From Benincasa hispida (lineage: Eukaryota; Streptophyta; Magnoliopsida; Cucurbitales; Cucurbitaceae), in assembly GCF_009727055.1 (NCBI RefSeq), contig NC_052349.1, forward strand, positions 36,547,109 through 36,611,108: a DNA stretch of 64,000 bases, written 5' to 3'. The first letter of the stretch is position 1. Every line of letters begins with the position of its first letter. The notes under the pieces are model-generated. The model did not search any database and had not been told where the DNA came from. It was given only the letters and a program-made list of their open reading frames with translations. This document shows, piece after piece, positions 35,401-47,300 of the stretch. A program made the position numbers and the translations under genes.

Positions 35401-36338
35401 CATCCTGGTGTTAGAATTGGTTTGCAAGCAGGAAGCTCTTGCTGTGTAAATCTAGAATCTGCAATCAAATTAAAAGTAAAGTATGAGCACCGACCAATTG
35501 CCTATGACATTTCCAATAGAATTGACCTTACTTTAATAAGATATAACAGAAATACAGAACACCCCTAGAACAGAAATCTAGAACTCCATGACATGAGAAT
35601 GAAGCATTCGAGTGGCTAACATTTAAAATGATTATAATGCAAAGATGCACAAACATGAATTCAGATGGACCCAGAAGCAGAAAAATAAAAAAAAAATAAT
35701 AAATAAATAAATAAAATCCTACATAGGTGTTCTTCACATGAATTATATAAAAAATGCCCAAATAATGACGAACAAGTACGAGAACATAGGTTAAAAGGTA
35801 AACTTCCAAAAGATTAAACCAAAGATAGGAAGGGATTGTATACGGAAACCAAACAACCGTTAGCAATCAATATGGAAGAAAAATAAAACTTAAAGAAAAA
35901 TACAGAAGTCCATAACATGAGAATGAGGCATAATAATGCTAGAATGAACGCATTTTAAACGAATATAATGCAAAGATGCAGAAACATTGCAGACCCAGAA
36001 GCACAAACCAAAAATTTTGCTCCACAGGAATGCTTCTCATAAACTTTACACAAAAAAAAACAACGAAGAAGTACAAAGAACATAGGCTGAGAGGTAAGAT
36101 TCCAAGAGATTTATCCATAGAGAGGAAAAATCTTATACAAAAAACCTATATGACAAAACAGAATAATTCTTAAGAACAGTTATAAAAATTGACACGAACA
36201 GAACAAACAGAAACTAGGGGGAAATAGAGTAAATATATGACATTTTGGTTTCTTCGATTTCTTGGGTGGAGTGGACGAATCAGAATTTCCTTGCTGCATT
36301 CTACCCGCCGAGCTTGTTGCCCCGTGAGTATTATTCAT
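20456..36338 (-). CDS. ALIS: ALA-interacting subunit (LEM3/CDC50), P4-ATPase beta subunit
   Basis: Beta subunit of P4-ATPase phospholipid flippases; the family is needed for ER exit and activity of ALA pumps. Coding exons: 36338-36242, 35458-35400, 35305-35231, 35114-34998, 34883-34813, 26919-26619, 26501-26212, 20516-20456. All seven introns are GT-AG and the joined frame is open for 357 codons (356 residues, close to the usual 350). Features: cytosolic tail with KKSKKPK and [13 protein letters not shown], membrane helix at about 53-75, ecto-domain with cysteine pairs 89/111 and 162/177, sequons at N108, N186 and N236, [20 protein letters not shown], second helix at about 309-333, and the tail [12 protein letters not shown]. 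The start chosen is the first ATG after an in-frame stop; an internal ATG 13 codons on is possible. Probably functional. Confidence 0.96.
21120..22435 (-). pseudogene. LINE (non-LTR) RT 3' half, fragment A part 1
   Basis: Minus-strand frames give [20 protein letters not shown] (the GIPVYYLSLF-type block after the RT palm), [19 protein letters not shown], and the zf-RVT region ending [19 protein letters not shown]. These are the C-terminal parts of a plant LINE ORF2. Frames are broken by stops and shifts. It continues at 23690 beyond an inserted element. Confidence 0.8.
22440..23685. mobile_element. unclassified insertion with GATATATCC repeats
   Basis: This segment interrupts a LINE. Both ends are dense in CGATATATCC-like words. 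The left end has AATGACGATATATCC at about 22466 and the right end, reversed, reads AATGACGAAAGTATC, a possible short inverted terminus. A plus-strand frame inside (22637-23149) is not recognised. Probably a DNA transposon derivative. Confidence 0.5.
23690..23765 (-). pseudogene. LINE fragment A, upstream RT piece
   Basis: The minus strand reads [12 protein letters not shown], then VVDK-like residues after a stop. This is the YLGLPLGG block that precedes the region found at 22200-22435, so the two pieces were one LINE before the insertion at 22440-23685. Confidence 0.65.
24888..26040 (-). pseudogene. LINE fragment B, 3' end with A-tail
   Basis: A T run at 24888-24904 is the A-tail of a minus-strand element. 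Rightward, the translated minus strand gives [20 protein letters not shown] and the adjoining zf-RVT-linker region, parallel to fragment A. Only about 1.1 kb of the 3' end is present, as expected of a 5'-truncated LINE. Not functional. Confidence 0.7.
27247..27491 (+). repeat. 5' LTR of E1
   Basis: 245 bases beginning TGTTGGAAATAAGG and ending CTTTTAACA. It contains a GCCTATAAATAAG sequence at about 27351-27363, a plausible TATA box for the element. Confidence 0.95.
27492..27503 (+). promoter_or_regulatory. E1 primer binding site
   Basis: TAGTATCAGAGC lies directly after the LTR and differs by one base from the initiator tRNA-Met complement TGGTATCAGAGC. Confidence 0.9.
27510..28975 (+). pseudogene. 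E1 gag, degenerate
   Basis: The plus strand shows a glutamine-rich segment ([20 protein letters not shown]), then LNSQNYFS and [17 protein letters not shown], the UBN2/retrotran_gag start seen in copia gags, then [21 protein letters not shown] remnant of the CCHC knuckle is suggested by LCKHCNKN near 28850. Several stops and shifts interrupt it, and no clear initiating ATG is found at the expected place near 27525. Confidence 0.8.
29007..32440 (+). pseudogene. E1 pol (protease-integrase-RT-RNase H), degenerate
   Basis: Protease is seen as [14 protein letters not shown] at about 29110 (usually DSGATDH). Integrase has [17 protein letters not shown] and YDVCNRAK in the zinc region, LIHSDVWGP with the first catalytic aspartate, and [18 protein letters not shown] with the catalytic glutamate. 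RT has [20 protein letters not shown] and [10 protein letters not shown]; the YVDD box at about 31530 is intact. RNase H ends with [15 protein letters not shown] and [16 protein letters not shown]. At least eight truncating changes separate these blocks. Confidence 0.92.
32490..32498 (+). promoter_or_regulatory. E1 polypurine tract
   Basis: GAGGGGGAG abuts the TG start of the 3' LTR. Confidence 0.9.
32499..32747 (+). repeat. 3' LTR of E1
   Basis: 249 bases, TGTTAGAAATAAGG to CTTTTAACA, followed by the target duplication GTTAT. Confidence 0.95.
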
Positions 36339-36720
36339 TTCTACGCATCAAAACGAGGAGAACAAGGTTATTAATTGGCAATCTCATCTTTGACCAATTT
36401 CTATCCTCTTTTCTTTCGAAATCGAACAGTGGGTTACAATAAATTTTTATCTTTCCTTTATGGGTTGATCGATTCTGACAAAAGAAACATAATATTAAGG
36501 GGAAATTTGATTTGGGTATGGAGGAATCTCAAGAGAAAAGACAAAAAAAAAAAAAAAAAAAGAAGTTAAAAAGGCAATCACAGACCTGATCGATGAATCC
36601 CATCCGATCGGTGGCCCTTGCTTCACGAACCCACTTTCTTGTTTCGGTAATGCTACCAAAACATATCGCCCATTATCGAGATTTAGTGGAAGTAGTTTCG
36701 CGCGGTTTTCATATTTTTTC
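36339..36720 (-). promoter_or_regulatory. ALIS 5' untranslated region and proximal promoter (inferred)
   Basis: Upstream of the ATG the minus strand has a pyrimidine-rich run ending GATGCGTAG (36340-36348), a possible acceptor. Further up, at 36593, is ATCGATCAG|GTCTGTG, a possible donor, which would make an intron in the 5' UTR. The exon beyond would carry short frames only. This needs transcript data; the placement is inference. Confidence 0.4.
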
Positions 36721-36839
36721 CTTTTTGTATTTTATTTCAAAAGAATATTTTATCGTGCCTATCTGTTTTTTTTTTTTTTTTTGGATTATTTTCAATTCTA
36801 ATCAAGTTTTAGAAAATTAGAAATATTTTAGGGAGTTCT

Positions 36840-37380
36840 TAATGGATCTAGTGCTATTTTGGCATAGTAGTTCATAATTCGCACGTTAAATTTATAGTTT
36901 TATTTTAGTGCATAGAAAGAAAAAAATAAGTCTTGTACGTTATTTGACTCAAACAATTATAACGGTTTGATGAGAAAGAAAAAAAATAATGAAACTTTTG
37001 AATACAAAGCGTGTGACTGTACGTTCAAGCATAACTATGTCGTTAGATCATGATGTTTTATGTTTATGGTCTAGATATCACTTATACATGACAGGATATA
37101 CAATTTCCTTCAAACCAAATAGTTATAATGTGGCAAATGACATGACTTTTCATTCAAACATATCTCCACTGTTAGATCGTAACATTTTCTTATAGATGTA
37201 GATCACACTCATACACGAAAGGATATACCACTTCATCCTGTACACCACTTCAATCCGAATAGATTACACATATGCACGAAAAAATACATCATTTCATCAT
37301 ATAACCACTTTGATTCGAATAATTGTAATTGTTGATGTCAAATTTTGGATAGAAAATACACTTGACCTTCACGCAACACC
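36840..37380. repeat. AT-rich stretch with three diverged ~60-bp repeats
   Basis: Segments near 37073, 37201 and 37262 share a pattern of ATCACACTCATACACGA then GGATATACCACTTC then CCGAATAG with many changes. No gene is seen. Confidence 0.45.
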
Positions 37381-37670
37381 ATATTTGATTGAATAGGAGA
37401 TGAACGTGTCCTGCAAAAGAGAAAACTTTCACATCGATATGGTGCTTACCACATACACTCCGATGCTTAAGTCAGAGAGTGAAAGACTGTGGAAGCTAAA
37501 GAATTTGAGAGTAGGACTTCAGTTACCTCATATGAAGTTCTAATGATGTATTTAGAGAGAAAGTTGACCTAGGTTGGTCCCTAGGGTTTCAGAGTCGCCT
37601 GAGGGTAATTGGATAACCTACCGAGCCAAAGGTCATGACCAATTTCATGTTTGGCTAAGTTGAGGCCGAG

Positions 37671-37958
37671 CATCTTCCCCTAGGTCCAAAATGGGCCTAG
37701 GGCGATGTTTTGGGTCGGGGCATGTATAAGACATGCCCCTTTAGCTATTTAGCTAGGGTCGGCCTCAGCCAACATCTCCCCTTAGGCCCAAAATGGGCCT
37801 AGAACGATGCTTCAGACCGGGGCATGCATGGACATGCCCCTTTAGTTATTTTGTTAGAGTCGGCCTCAAGGCGAGCCCAAGGCCGAGCATGCAATTTGGG
37901 CTTTACCCTGGACTAACCATCTTCCTTAGGTCCATTTTGGGCCTAGGGTGCTAATATT
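37671..37958. repeat. 102-bp tandem repeat, two and a part copies
   Basis: A unit starting CATCTTCCCCTAGGTCC and containing AAAATGGGCCTAG and GGGGCATG...ACATGCCCCT starts at 37671 and 37773, with a partial third at 37918. Inside each full unit GGGGCATG and CATGCCCC form an inverted pair. It is GC-rich against an AT-rich background, probably part of an old transposon (37380-38260). Confidence 0.75.
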
Positions 37959-38405
37959 TGCCCAAACATTGTTATTTATTAATTTTGCTGCTTCTATTCT
38001 TATTTTCTATCAATTATACCCTTTAGTCCAAAATCATCTAGACACATTAGCTCTCACTCTCATGTTGGGTCTCGAGGTTTAGCTACTTACAAGTATGAGC
38101 TAAACATTCTAGGTTCAACTTAAGAGTATAATTTCTTCTAACTTACACTTCTTTAATGACCCTATCAGTCGATTCTCAACGAGGCTGAGCTTCTCACTAA
38201 TATCTATGTAAGGTACCCACAAATTGACCCATCAAACTTGTAAGGTTGATGTTGGGTACTTCTTCAAATCATGTTAGAAAGATAAAAATCGATTTCCTTA
38301 AGATTATAAGCACCTTTTTGAGAATGATGAAAATCAATTTTTTAAGAGGTGAGGTGGCCAGCAAGTGTCGATTTTGTCAAAGAGATGAAAATCAATTTCA
38401 TTAAT

Positions 38406-41400
38406 TGTTGGAGTTAATGTGCTAAATAGAGTGTATCTTGTAGTTTGTAAAGAAAAGTTATATGTCTAATAAAATAAAAGGTATTTTATTAATGTTTAAA
38501 CTGCATTAATCAATCCAATAAATTAAGATCCAGAGTTGTTTTATGAAACTTAAACATGTATATGGAGACATATAGGTGGATCACGTTTAAGTGATAATCT
38601 CAACGGTCTGTAGTAGAAGGATAAGGCTAGGTATCTTATCCTTGTGACACTACGAATACAACCTGTTTTGTAGATGTTACAATTGTTGTAAAGTGTTACA
38701 AATGATCTGATTCTGATCGTTCATGTGGAGACATGCAAGCGGGGGTATTCTATATAAAGAGTTTGTATGAGACCGGACTGCGAATTGAATAGTCTCTTTA
38801 TATAACACCGTTTCTAGAAGAGACTTACATTTTGCTAGGATGACCATAGGTGACTTGACCTTAATCTTGAGTGGGTTGTGAACTCTTGTCTATGAGGGCA
38901 ATCCTTTGATTAGTCAACTTAACAAGCCTACCATTTTGGGGACTTGTCCGAGTAGGGAGCTGGGAACACAACAACACAAGATGAAATTCACTCATTTCTC
39001 GACTTTAGGGAAAGTAGAAAAATTACTCATTTAATAGTTGATTCCAGGTCTTGAACATTGAAGCCTCAACCTCTCACTAACCTGAGAGGTGTTAGTTTAT
39101 ATTTGGACTATAAACTATTTGTTTATTGGAGGAATCATTGGTATTTAAGGAGTTAGATGTAACTACAGGGGTAAAATAGAATTTTGACCCAACTATAGTT
39201 ATGAGCAATTTATGAAGGGTCAACTGGCTATTGATCGGATATATCCATGGACACAGAAATGAAGCTACTGTTGGATTTTATGTCCTAAAACTCGTGGTTT
39301 GTAAACAATAAACTCATTTTGTAAATCGATAAAGTTATTATTGAATATATGAATTGCTTATTTCGTTTTAGAAATAAATCCAATAAACTAAAAGATCCAT
39401 GACTATTAAATGAGTACTTGAACTTTATGTAGGAGACATAAAAGTAGATCAGGTTTAAGTAAATAGTCAAAATGATCTATAGTATACGAATAAGGTTGGG
39501 TGCCTTATTATGGTAACTATCGAAAGTGACCCACTCTATAGTTGTTACAAGGAGTAGTAATGTGTTACAAACGAAGTGATCCTGATTCGTTCACGTGGTC
39601 ACGTGAGGAGTAGGGGTGTCCTGTGCAATGAGTTTGCATAAGATCGGACCAAGAAATAAGTCACTCTTACTTTATAACATTGTTTACTGTTTAAGACTGA
39701 CTATTTCGTAGCGATGACCTACGTAACTTAACATTAATCTTGAGTTAACTATGAACTCCTGTTTATTCAGGATTATCCTTAAATTTTAATAGGTGAAGGT
39801 TGGCTCAACAGTGCCGACTCAATAAGCCTCCCATTTCAAGGGTAAGACTAGGTAGATAGCTGGGGACATAGGGTGCAAGGTGGAATTCACTCCCACCCGC
39901 TTTCGGGGATAGTAGAGAGGTTGTTCCCTTAAGTGCTGATTCTGAGTCTTGAACAAAGGGCTCCACCTCTCATTGGCCCGAGAGGGATTATGTTTGTTGA
40001 TTGGATCACAAACAAATTGTTCACTAGAGGATCAGTGGAACTTAAGGAACAAGAGGTAATCTCGGGAGTAAAACAGTCATTTGACCCAATCGTTATTATG
40101 AACAACCTTACTAATCATGGTTATATGGAGTGGACACAATATATCTATAGTGAGGGAAGTGCAACTACTGGGCTTTAGTGGAGTGACTCGATAGTTAACG
40201 AATGAGGGTTAATTCAGTGTAAAAAGTTTACCAATTAATCTCAGATCGTTGAAGCCCATGATCTGTAGGTTCATTAGGTCCCCTACTAGCTCACAAACAG
40301 AATTAGCCTTAGAATAACGTGATAAGTTGATTTGAAACGTTCAAATTCGAATTAAAGGAATTAGTAATTATATGTGATATAATTTCACGTTTAATTTTGG
40401 AATTAAACGTAATTGGAGAATCGATTAATATATAAATATGATTTAAATATTAATTTCATGAATATGGATTAATAGTGATGGATTTGGTGACAAATTAATT
40501 TAATATTTGATATTAAATTAATTATTGAATTATTTTTTAAAAATTAATAAAATTTCAATTTTAATTAAAGAATTAAAATTGAAATTTTATTTTGATTTTG
40601 AAATTGAAATTCAAAAAGAAAAAAGAAAAAAAAAACTGGAAATTTGGAAAAACCCATAAAGTGAGATTTCTCCAATCAACTTCAAAGCACCTTAATCACC
40701 ATAATCCACTAATTCCACCAAGTAGGTGGTGTCTTCATGGGATGAAGACTTCAAAACTTGGGTTGATGGTTTAAAATACAAAAGGGATTCAGCTGAAAAT
40801 GAAATGTAATTGTTGAATTGTTGAAGTTTTTAAAAGTTGAAGAAGTTGTTCTGTAACAAGTTGAAAAACCAGAAAACCTTTCCTCCAATTTCCCTGAGTT
40901 CAAGCTTATTTAAAGTCATACAACTCAATCTAATGCTCCTAAAGAATGGTAGGGAAGCTCTAGTAGTGGTCCACGACCTGAATTAGAGAAGAATGCAGGT
41001 CAAATTCATGTTCGAAGAGGATCTTCAAAGCTATGTGTTGAAACCCTCTTAATACCCTATGAACATGCTTATTTTGATGTCGAAATTGAGAAATTAGAAT
41101 GTTTAGTGATCCTATTTTCTTCTGCTGCATGTTTTTGTAAACCTACATCTACAATGCGAAGAGTGCAGCTATCAGTGTTTAGTGAAGCGACTGGTAGTTA
41201 ATGAAAATTGATTAATTTAATTAAATAGTTTAATTAATTAATTTTATATCATTAGAGTTTATAATCTGTAGGTCCATAAGGTCTCATTGTTAGCTCACTA
41301 AAGGATATATAAGAGAAATGGTTTGAATTGTTCAAATCAATTGCATATTAATGAGATTAATATAATATGGTTAGTTATAGATGTGATTGATAATTAAGAG

Positions 41401-42149
41401 AAAAAAATATTTGAATAAGATTCAAATTTTAAAAACATATAAATATGTGATAATTATATGTTGATGAATTTTTTATCAAATATGATTTTATATAGTTGTT
41501 TAATTGATTAATTAATGGTTAATTAATTAATTATTTATTTTTTTAGATGTAGAGATAAATAAACATGTGATGTTCGTTTATTTATTAATAAATTATACAT
41601 ATTAAATTAGATTTAATATATATGGTTATTTAATTATTGGATTAATTAATTAAATAAAGCTATCTAATTAAATTAGAACTAGAGTAGGAATAGGAAAGAC
41701 AAAGAGAAGGGAGTCATCCCTCCTCTCTATAAATAGGTTTTCATGATCCATGTTTGTGACACAATTGAATAGGGAATTCTAAATCCTAGTCTCCAACTAC
41801 TTCTCTCAAAATCTCTCTTATTTTCTCTACTACTTTTTCTTCCTCTTCCAAGTCTTGGAGACCACGCATCCAATTTTTGGGATCTTAGAGAATAACAAGG
41901 TTTCACTTACGATGGTGTCCCTTGATCATTGAAAGACGTTCCGGAGAAGATGCGGAAGGAGTCATGAAGAATTTGGGAATTTACAAAGGTAAGGTTTAGC
42001 CCTTCATTCTTTTCTTCCGTTAAATGCATGCTATCTTGATTGTTTATCCATTATGTTATTAATTTTTTATACCGTAATTTTTGTTTATGTAAAATTGAAA
42101 ACAAAATTGCAAGGCGATAACATGCTTCGCTTGAGATTCGATCCCTTCA
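38406..42149 (+). repeat. 5' LTR of E2 (interrupted by L1)
   Basis: Starts TGTTGGAGTTAATG, matching the 3' LTR start at 55374, and ends CGATCCCTTCA two bases before the PBS. The net length is about 1.86 kb after removing 39269 to about 41150. A TATA-like CTATAAATAGG at about 41737 lies in its last third, as for a copia promoter. Confidence 0.9.
39269..41150 (+). repeat. solo LTR L1 (family B) within E2 5' LTR
   Basis: Begins TGTTGGATTTTATGTCC and ends near ...GTAAACCTACATCTACA. It is about 1.88 kb and related to L2-L5. The outer LTR resumes right after it. The flanking bases share CTAC (39265-39268 and 41149-41152, depending on where the end is set), so the target duplication is only weakly seen. 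Confidence 0.85.
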
Positions 42150-42151
42150 AT

Positions 42152-42163
42152 TGGTATCAGAGC
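42152..42163 (+). promoter_or_regulatory. E2 primer binding site
   Basis: TGGTATCAGAGC, an exact initiator tRNA-Met complement, two bases after the LTR. Confidence 0.97.
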
Positions 42164-44385
42164 TCAATCGGTTGCAGTTTTTTCGATTTTTTTAGAACAA
42201 AATCAGAATGGAATGATGAGTTGCTTTTAAAATATATGCATGAGATGTATGTGATTTTAATTGTGGTTTACGGGTTGACTGTTTAGACTTTTGGCATTTA
42301 AATTTACAGTTTTAATTGATGAGATCAATGTAAAATCCAATGTTTATGGTTTTTTTTTTTACTATAAATCGAGACAAGTAAGTTTGTATCTTTCATGGTA
42401 AAAAGTTGTTTGTAAAAGAACTTGAGAAAAACAAAGGAAAACAAAGAAAAATGGAGAGAAACAATGCAGTGTCATTCGGTTTTCCAGGGATAACTTTTAC
42501 AAATTTGTCGATAACTGGAGTTCTAACTGTTGGATCGTGCTGAAATTTGGTCAGTATGTTTCAAGACACCTAGGATCTTTTTGAATGGTTGCATTGGTGT
42601 TAAACCTGGTTTATCTGCCATCACTGCTTATTAGAAGTTTTTTTTTTTTTTTTTGTCTTTTTCCGTTTTCTTTTAGGATTTTCTAAAATTTAGTGTCTTA
42701 GATTTTTTGATTTTATTTTTATTTTCTAGGAATGCCAATAGCTGGTCAACTTTGCTATTTATTAATTTAATTATGCATGATATTTATGATTTAAATTATC
42801 TTTGAATGGTGCATAAAGTATGCAATTTATATTCAAAATCCCACCTTAGGATAAACATGTTCATGCATCATGTCAAAATGTAAGTGTTATATTTTTGGGA
42901 TGCATGATTAAATTAGCATGCTCACGCATCTTAGTATAAGTATTATATTATTTTAGATGTATGGTACATTAAGCATGTTCATGCATCATACTAGGTTATA
43001 CTTGTTATAATGTATGATAACATGATGGATATGTGTGCTTAATAATAGTTAGATATAAGTGTTATATTTCTCAATTAAAATAAATTTTGCATTGGGCATG
43101 ACTTTACTTAGATAAATATAAATGTTATATTTAATCAATGTCTTTGAATGCAACTATAGATTTTATTTTTCATTATTTTATAATGGTTATAAATATAATG
43201 AAATTAGAATTAAAATCTATAACAAAGAGTTGTAAGCAAATATAGGTCCAATTTAATTTTAAATGGTTTAAAATTAATTCACATAGACTTATGTTAAAAA
43301 CATTTCTAATGAAACTAGAAATAGGTTAAACTTTTAATTCGTTTTAATAGGCTTAAAATGAATTTCAGTAAGAGATTAAATTTGTAAAATAATTGCCCAT
43401 AAGGGACCTTTGTCAAAGGAAAATTTTGTCTAGGCTAAGGTATTTAAGCTGACGGAAACAGAACACATCTACCTGGGAACCGACCTAGAAGGTAAATTGG
43501 GCAAATATTTTATAAGCATGTAATAAGTAATTGACTTCGTTAAAAAGTTTAACAAATTAAGTCACATATTGTTAAAATATTCAATGTAAGCGTTATATTG
43601 AACAAATTAACAAAGACTTAGTTAAAATTAATCAACTGGTTTTTACTAAGTTAATAAACCCGTTTTTGTAAAATACTCAACGGAAGGAAAAAAAATATAT
43701 ATAATATGTCAATTTTTTCCACTCACATTCTCCCTAAGTTCACATTGTGAGACTCATACTTGGCCTCGAAGTGCCATGAGAGCGCCCCTCTTCAGATGGT
43801 GTTTGAATGGGTCAATATTAAGGTGAATGGAGAGAGTGTTTATAGTAAGTGGGAGAAGGATATATGTTAACGTGTCCTACGACCTCCTTTATTGGTTTGC
43901 ATCGTGAGACCTTCTTGCACAACCTCGAGGTGCCCTAAGAGCATCCCCTTTCGGATGGTTTGTGCATTAGGTCAATATCAAGGGCAAACTTTAAAAATAG
44001 TTTCTGAATAGGATCGTTTTAGTTTTTGCCCCAATCGGTTTTTCCATTCGGTTGGCTCATCAAGACAGAACTCTAGGGTCTAAAATGAAGGGTCACACTG
44101 ACAAGAAATTGTTAAGCAAGTTAATGATTTCTTAACCAAATCAACGGTGACAAATCGTTATAGGAATAAGAGTTATTCTGGTGTAATAATTGGTTGAGAA
44201 ATGTCTCAATTTAGGGAAGGGGTGATTGACCACCCTTCGTTGGCTTTTGTCCTAAATCACTGAAGCATCATTGCAAAATGGAATAATGTTGGGTTCATTA
44301 CTAGTTTTTGCTAAACTGTTTGGATTAAATGAATTTTTGCATAAGTGTCTAAAATAAGTAATTTGTTTTGTATCAGCAAAAATGA
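42164..44385 (+). other. E2 untranslated leader
   Basis: About 2.2 kb, AT-rich, without gene signals. At 43725-43990 two related blocks begin TCCCTAAGTTCACATTGTGA and ATTGGTTTGCATCGTGAGAC; the first is homologous to the leader of E3 (58960-59250). Confidence 0.75.
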
Positions 44386-44389
44386 CTAG

Positions 44390-47300
44390 CGCTTTAATGA
44401 ACCTTTTAATGTTGAAATATTGACTGAATTCAATTACACAACTTGGAAAGAATCGATTAAAACTATGTTTGTGATTAATGACCTTAACTTCTTCTTGATT
44501 GAAGAATGTCCTCCAGTTCCAACCCTTGATGCAACACGAAATGTTCATGATGCATACAAAAGGTGGACGAAGGTTTTAGCGAGCATACCTGATGCCTTGG
44601 CCAAAAGATTTAAGAGCATGGTCATTGCACTTTAGATCATGCAATCAATGCAAGAGTTGTTTGAGTGAGTGCACTCATAATTCAAGCAGGATGGGGGTTG
44701 TTATAGATGAAACCAATAATGTCAGCTCCCTATTTGAACTCCGATCCGTATTAAATGTTAAGGGATAAATTGAGAAGGCTAAAGTTACTAACTTTAGCGA
44801 AGTTTATCAAAGAGGTTTGACCTCGGAGGAAAAACTTGTAATTCTTGATAAGGGTGTTCAAGTTGATCCCACTGCTCTCCAAGATAGAAAGAGATCCAAT
44901 GACAGTAAATTTGATTTACTTGTCCTAGAGTTGTACTTATTTAGAGAATAATGATTCTGACTGGATAGTTGATTCAGGGGCTACTAATCATGTATATTCT
45001 TTCTATCAGGGGTTTAATTCCTAGAGACAATTGGAAGTTCGGGAGATGACTCTCCGAGTTGGTACTGGTGAGGTCGTTTCAGTTAAATAGGCAGGCTTAA
45101 GTTACTTTTGGACAATAAATGATTTATGTTATCAGATGACGTATATGTAGTACCTAAAGGAATTTAATCTTGTTTCTTGTTTGATTTAACAAAATTATTC
45201 TCTCTCATTCTCTGGAAGTAAAGTGTTAATTTCAAAACAAAATTAAGATAGGATTTTCTTCAAAAGAATGTAACTTATATGTATTAAGGCCGTTAGTTAC
45301 AAAGGTTGTCTTAAATACTGAAATGTTCAGAATGCCAACAACTACTAAGAGACCAAGGATTTTTCCTAAAGAAAATGCTCACCTTTGGCATCTAAGGTTA
45401 GGTTACATTAAGCTTAATAGGATTGAGATATTGGTGAAAAATGGACTTCTAAATAGTTTAGAAGAATTTTTTTTACCTGTATTTGTGTCATGCTTTGAAG
45501 GCAAGATGACAAAACAACCTTTTACTAGAAAAGGCTATAGAGCCAAAGAAGCCTTGGAACTTATACATTTAGACCTCTGTGGTCCGATGAATGTAAAAAG
45601 AAGAGGTGGGTATGAATATTTAATCTCTTTTATAGATGATTATTCAAGATACGGGTATCTATATCTAATGCAACACAAGTCTAAAGCACTTGAAAAGTTC
45701 AAGGAATATAAGATTGAGGTTGAAAACTTGTTAGGTAAAAAGATAAAAATACTACGATCTGATTGTGGTGGAGAGTATACGGATTTAAGATTCTAGAACT
45801 ATATGATAGAACATGGAATAACGTCCAAACTCTCAGCCCCTGGTACACCTCAACAGAATGGTGTATCGTAAAGGAGAAATAGAATGATGTTGGACATGGT
45901 TTGGTTTATGATGAGTTATGCTTAACTTCTTGACTAGTTCTAGGGTTTTGCAGTGGAGACTGTTGTTTACATTTTGAACAACGTTCCATCAAAGTGTGTT
46001 TCTGAAACACCTTTGGAGTTGTGGAGATGCCATAAAGGTAGTTTATGCCACTTCAGAATTTGGGGATATCCAAACCATGTGCTTATGACAAATCCCAAAA
46101 AATTGGAACCTTGTTTGAAAGTATGTCTATTTGTAGTCTGCCCCAAATAAACGAGAGGTGGGTACTTCTTTGATCCAAATGAAAATAAAGTGTTTGTATC
46201 GACAAACGCTACATTCTTGGAAGAATGCCATATGAGGGACCAGAAACCACAAAGAAAAATAATTTTAAGAAAAATTTCTAAAAATACTACTGAAACTTCA
46301 ATAATAGTTGTTAAAGAGGCCAGTACATCAACAAGAGTTGTTGATGTCAGTTCGTCTAGTCAAACTAATCCATCTCAAGAGTTGAGATTGACCTGATGTA
46401 GTGAGAGGGTTGTGAACCCACCTGTTCGCTATATGGGTTTAAAATAAGCGCAAAACATCATTAATGATGATGTTGATGATTTGTTGTCTTACAAGAAGGT
46501 AATGAAAGAAGTTGACAAAGATGAATGGATTAATGTCATAAATCTAGAAATTGAGTTTATGTACTCCAATTCTATCTAGGAACTTGTAGACCAACCTGAT
46601 AGGGTAAAACCTATAGATTGCAAGTGGATCTACAAGAAGAAAAGTAGTGTAGATGGGAAGGTGCAAACCTTCAAGGCTAGATTAGTAGCAAAGGGTTATA
46701 CCCAGGTTGAGGGGGTGGACTATGAAGAAATCTTTTCTCATGTTGTTATTAAAATCTATCCAGATTTTCTTGTCTATTGCCACATATTATGACTATAAGA
46801 GATGACAAATGGACGTCAAGACTACCTTTTTAAATGGTAATCTTGAAGAGATAATCTACATGACTCAATCAGAAGGATTCATAGTATAGGGTAAAGAGCA
46901 AAAAGTTTACAAGATCAATCGGTACATTTATGGATTGAAACAAATATTTAGATCTTGGAACATGAGGTTTGATGCGGTCAAAACCTATGGCTTTAATGAA
47001 AATATTGATGAACCTTGTGTTTACAAGAAGATCATTAACGGTTCAGTAGCTTTCTTGATGTTGTATGTGAATGATATCCTACTCATTAGGAATGATGTAG
47101 GTTTTCTGACCAAAATTAAGGAATGATTAGTTATTTGGTTCCAAATGAAAGATTTGAGTGAAGCTCAATATGTTATAGGGATCCAAATTATAAGGGATCA
47201 TAAGAACAAAACGCTAGCCTTGTCTCAAACATCATATATTAACAAAATTCTTCGATGCAGAATTCCAAGATACCTTTTAGGCATGGAATTATTCTTTCTA

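Noticed and set aside
36593..36660. Possible coding exon reading RKWVREARATDRMGFIDQ on the minus strand
   Set aside because: No family recognised, and ALIS has a better start at 36338. It may be untranslated leader, so no separate gene is called.
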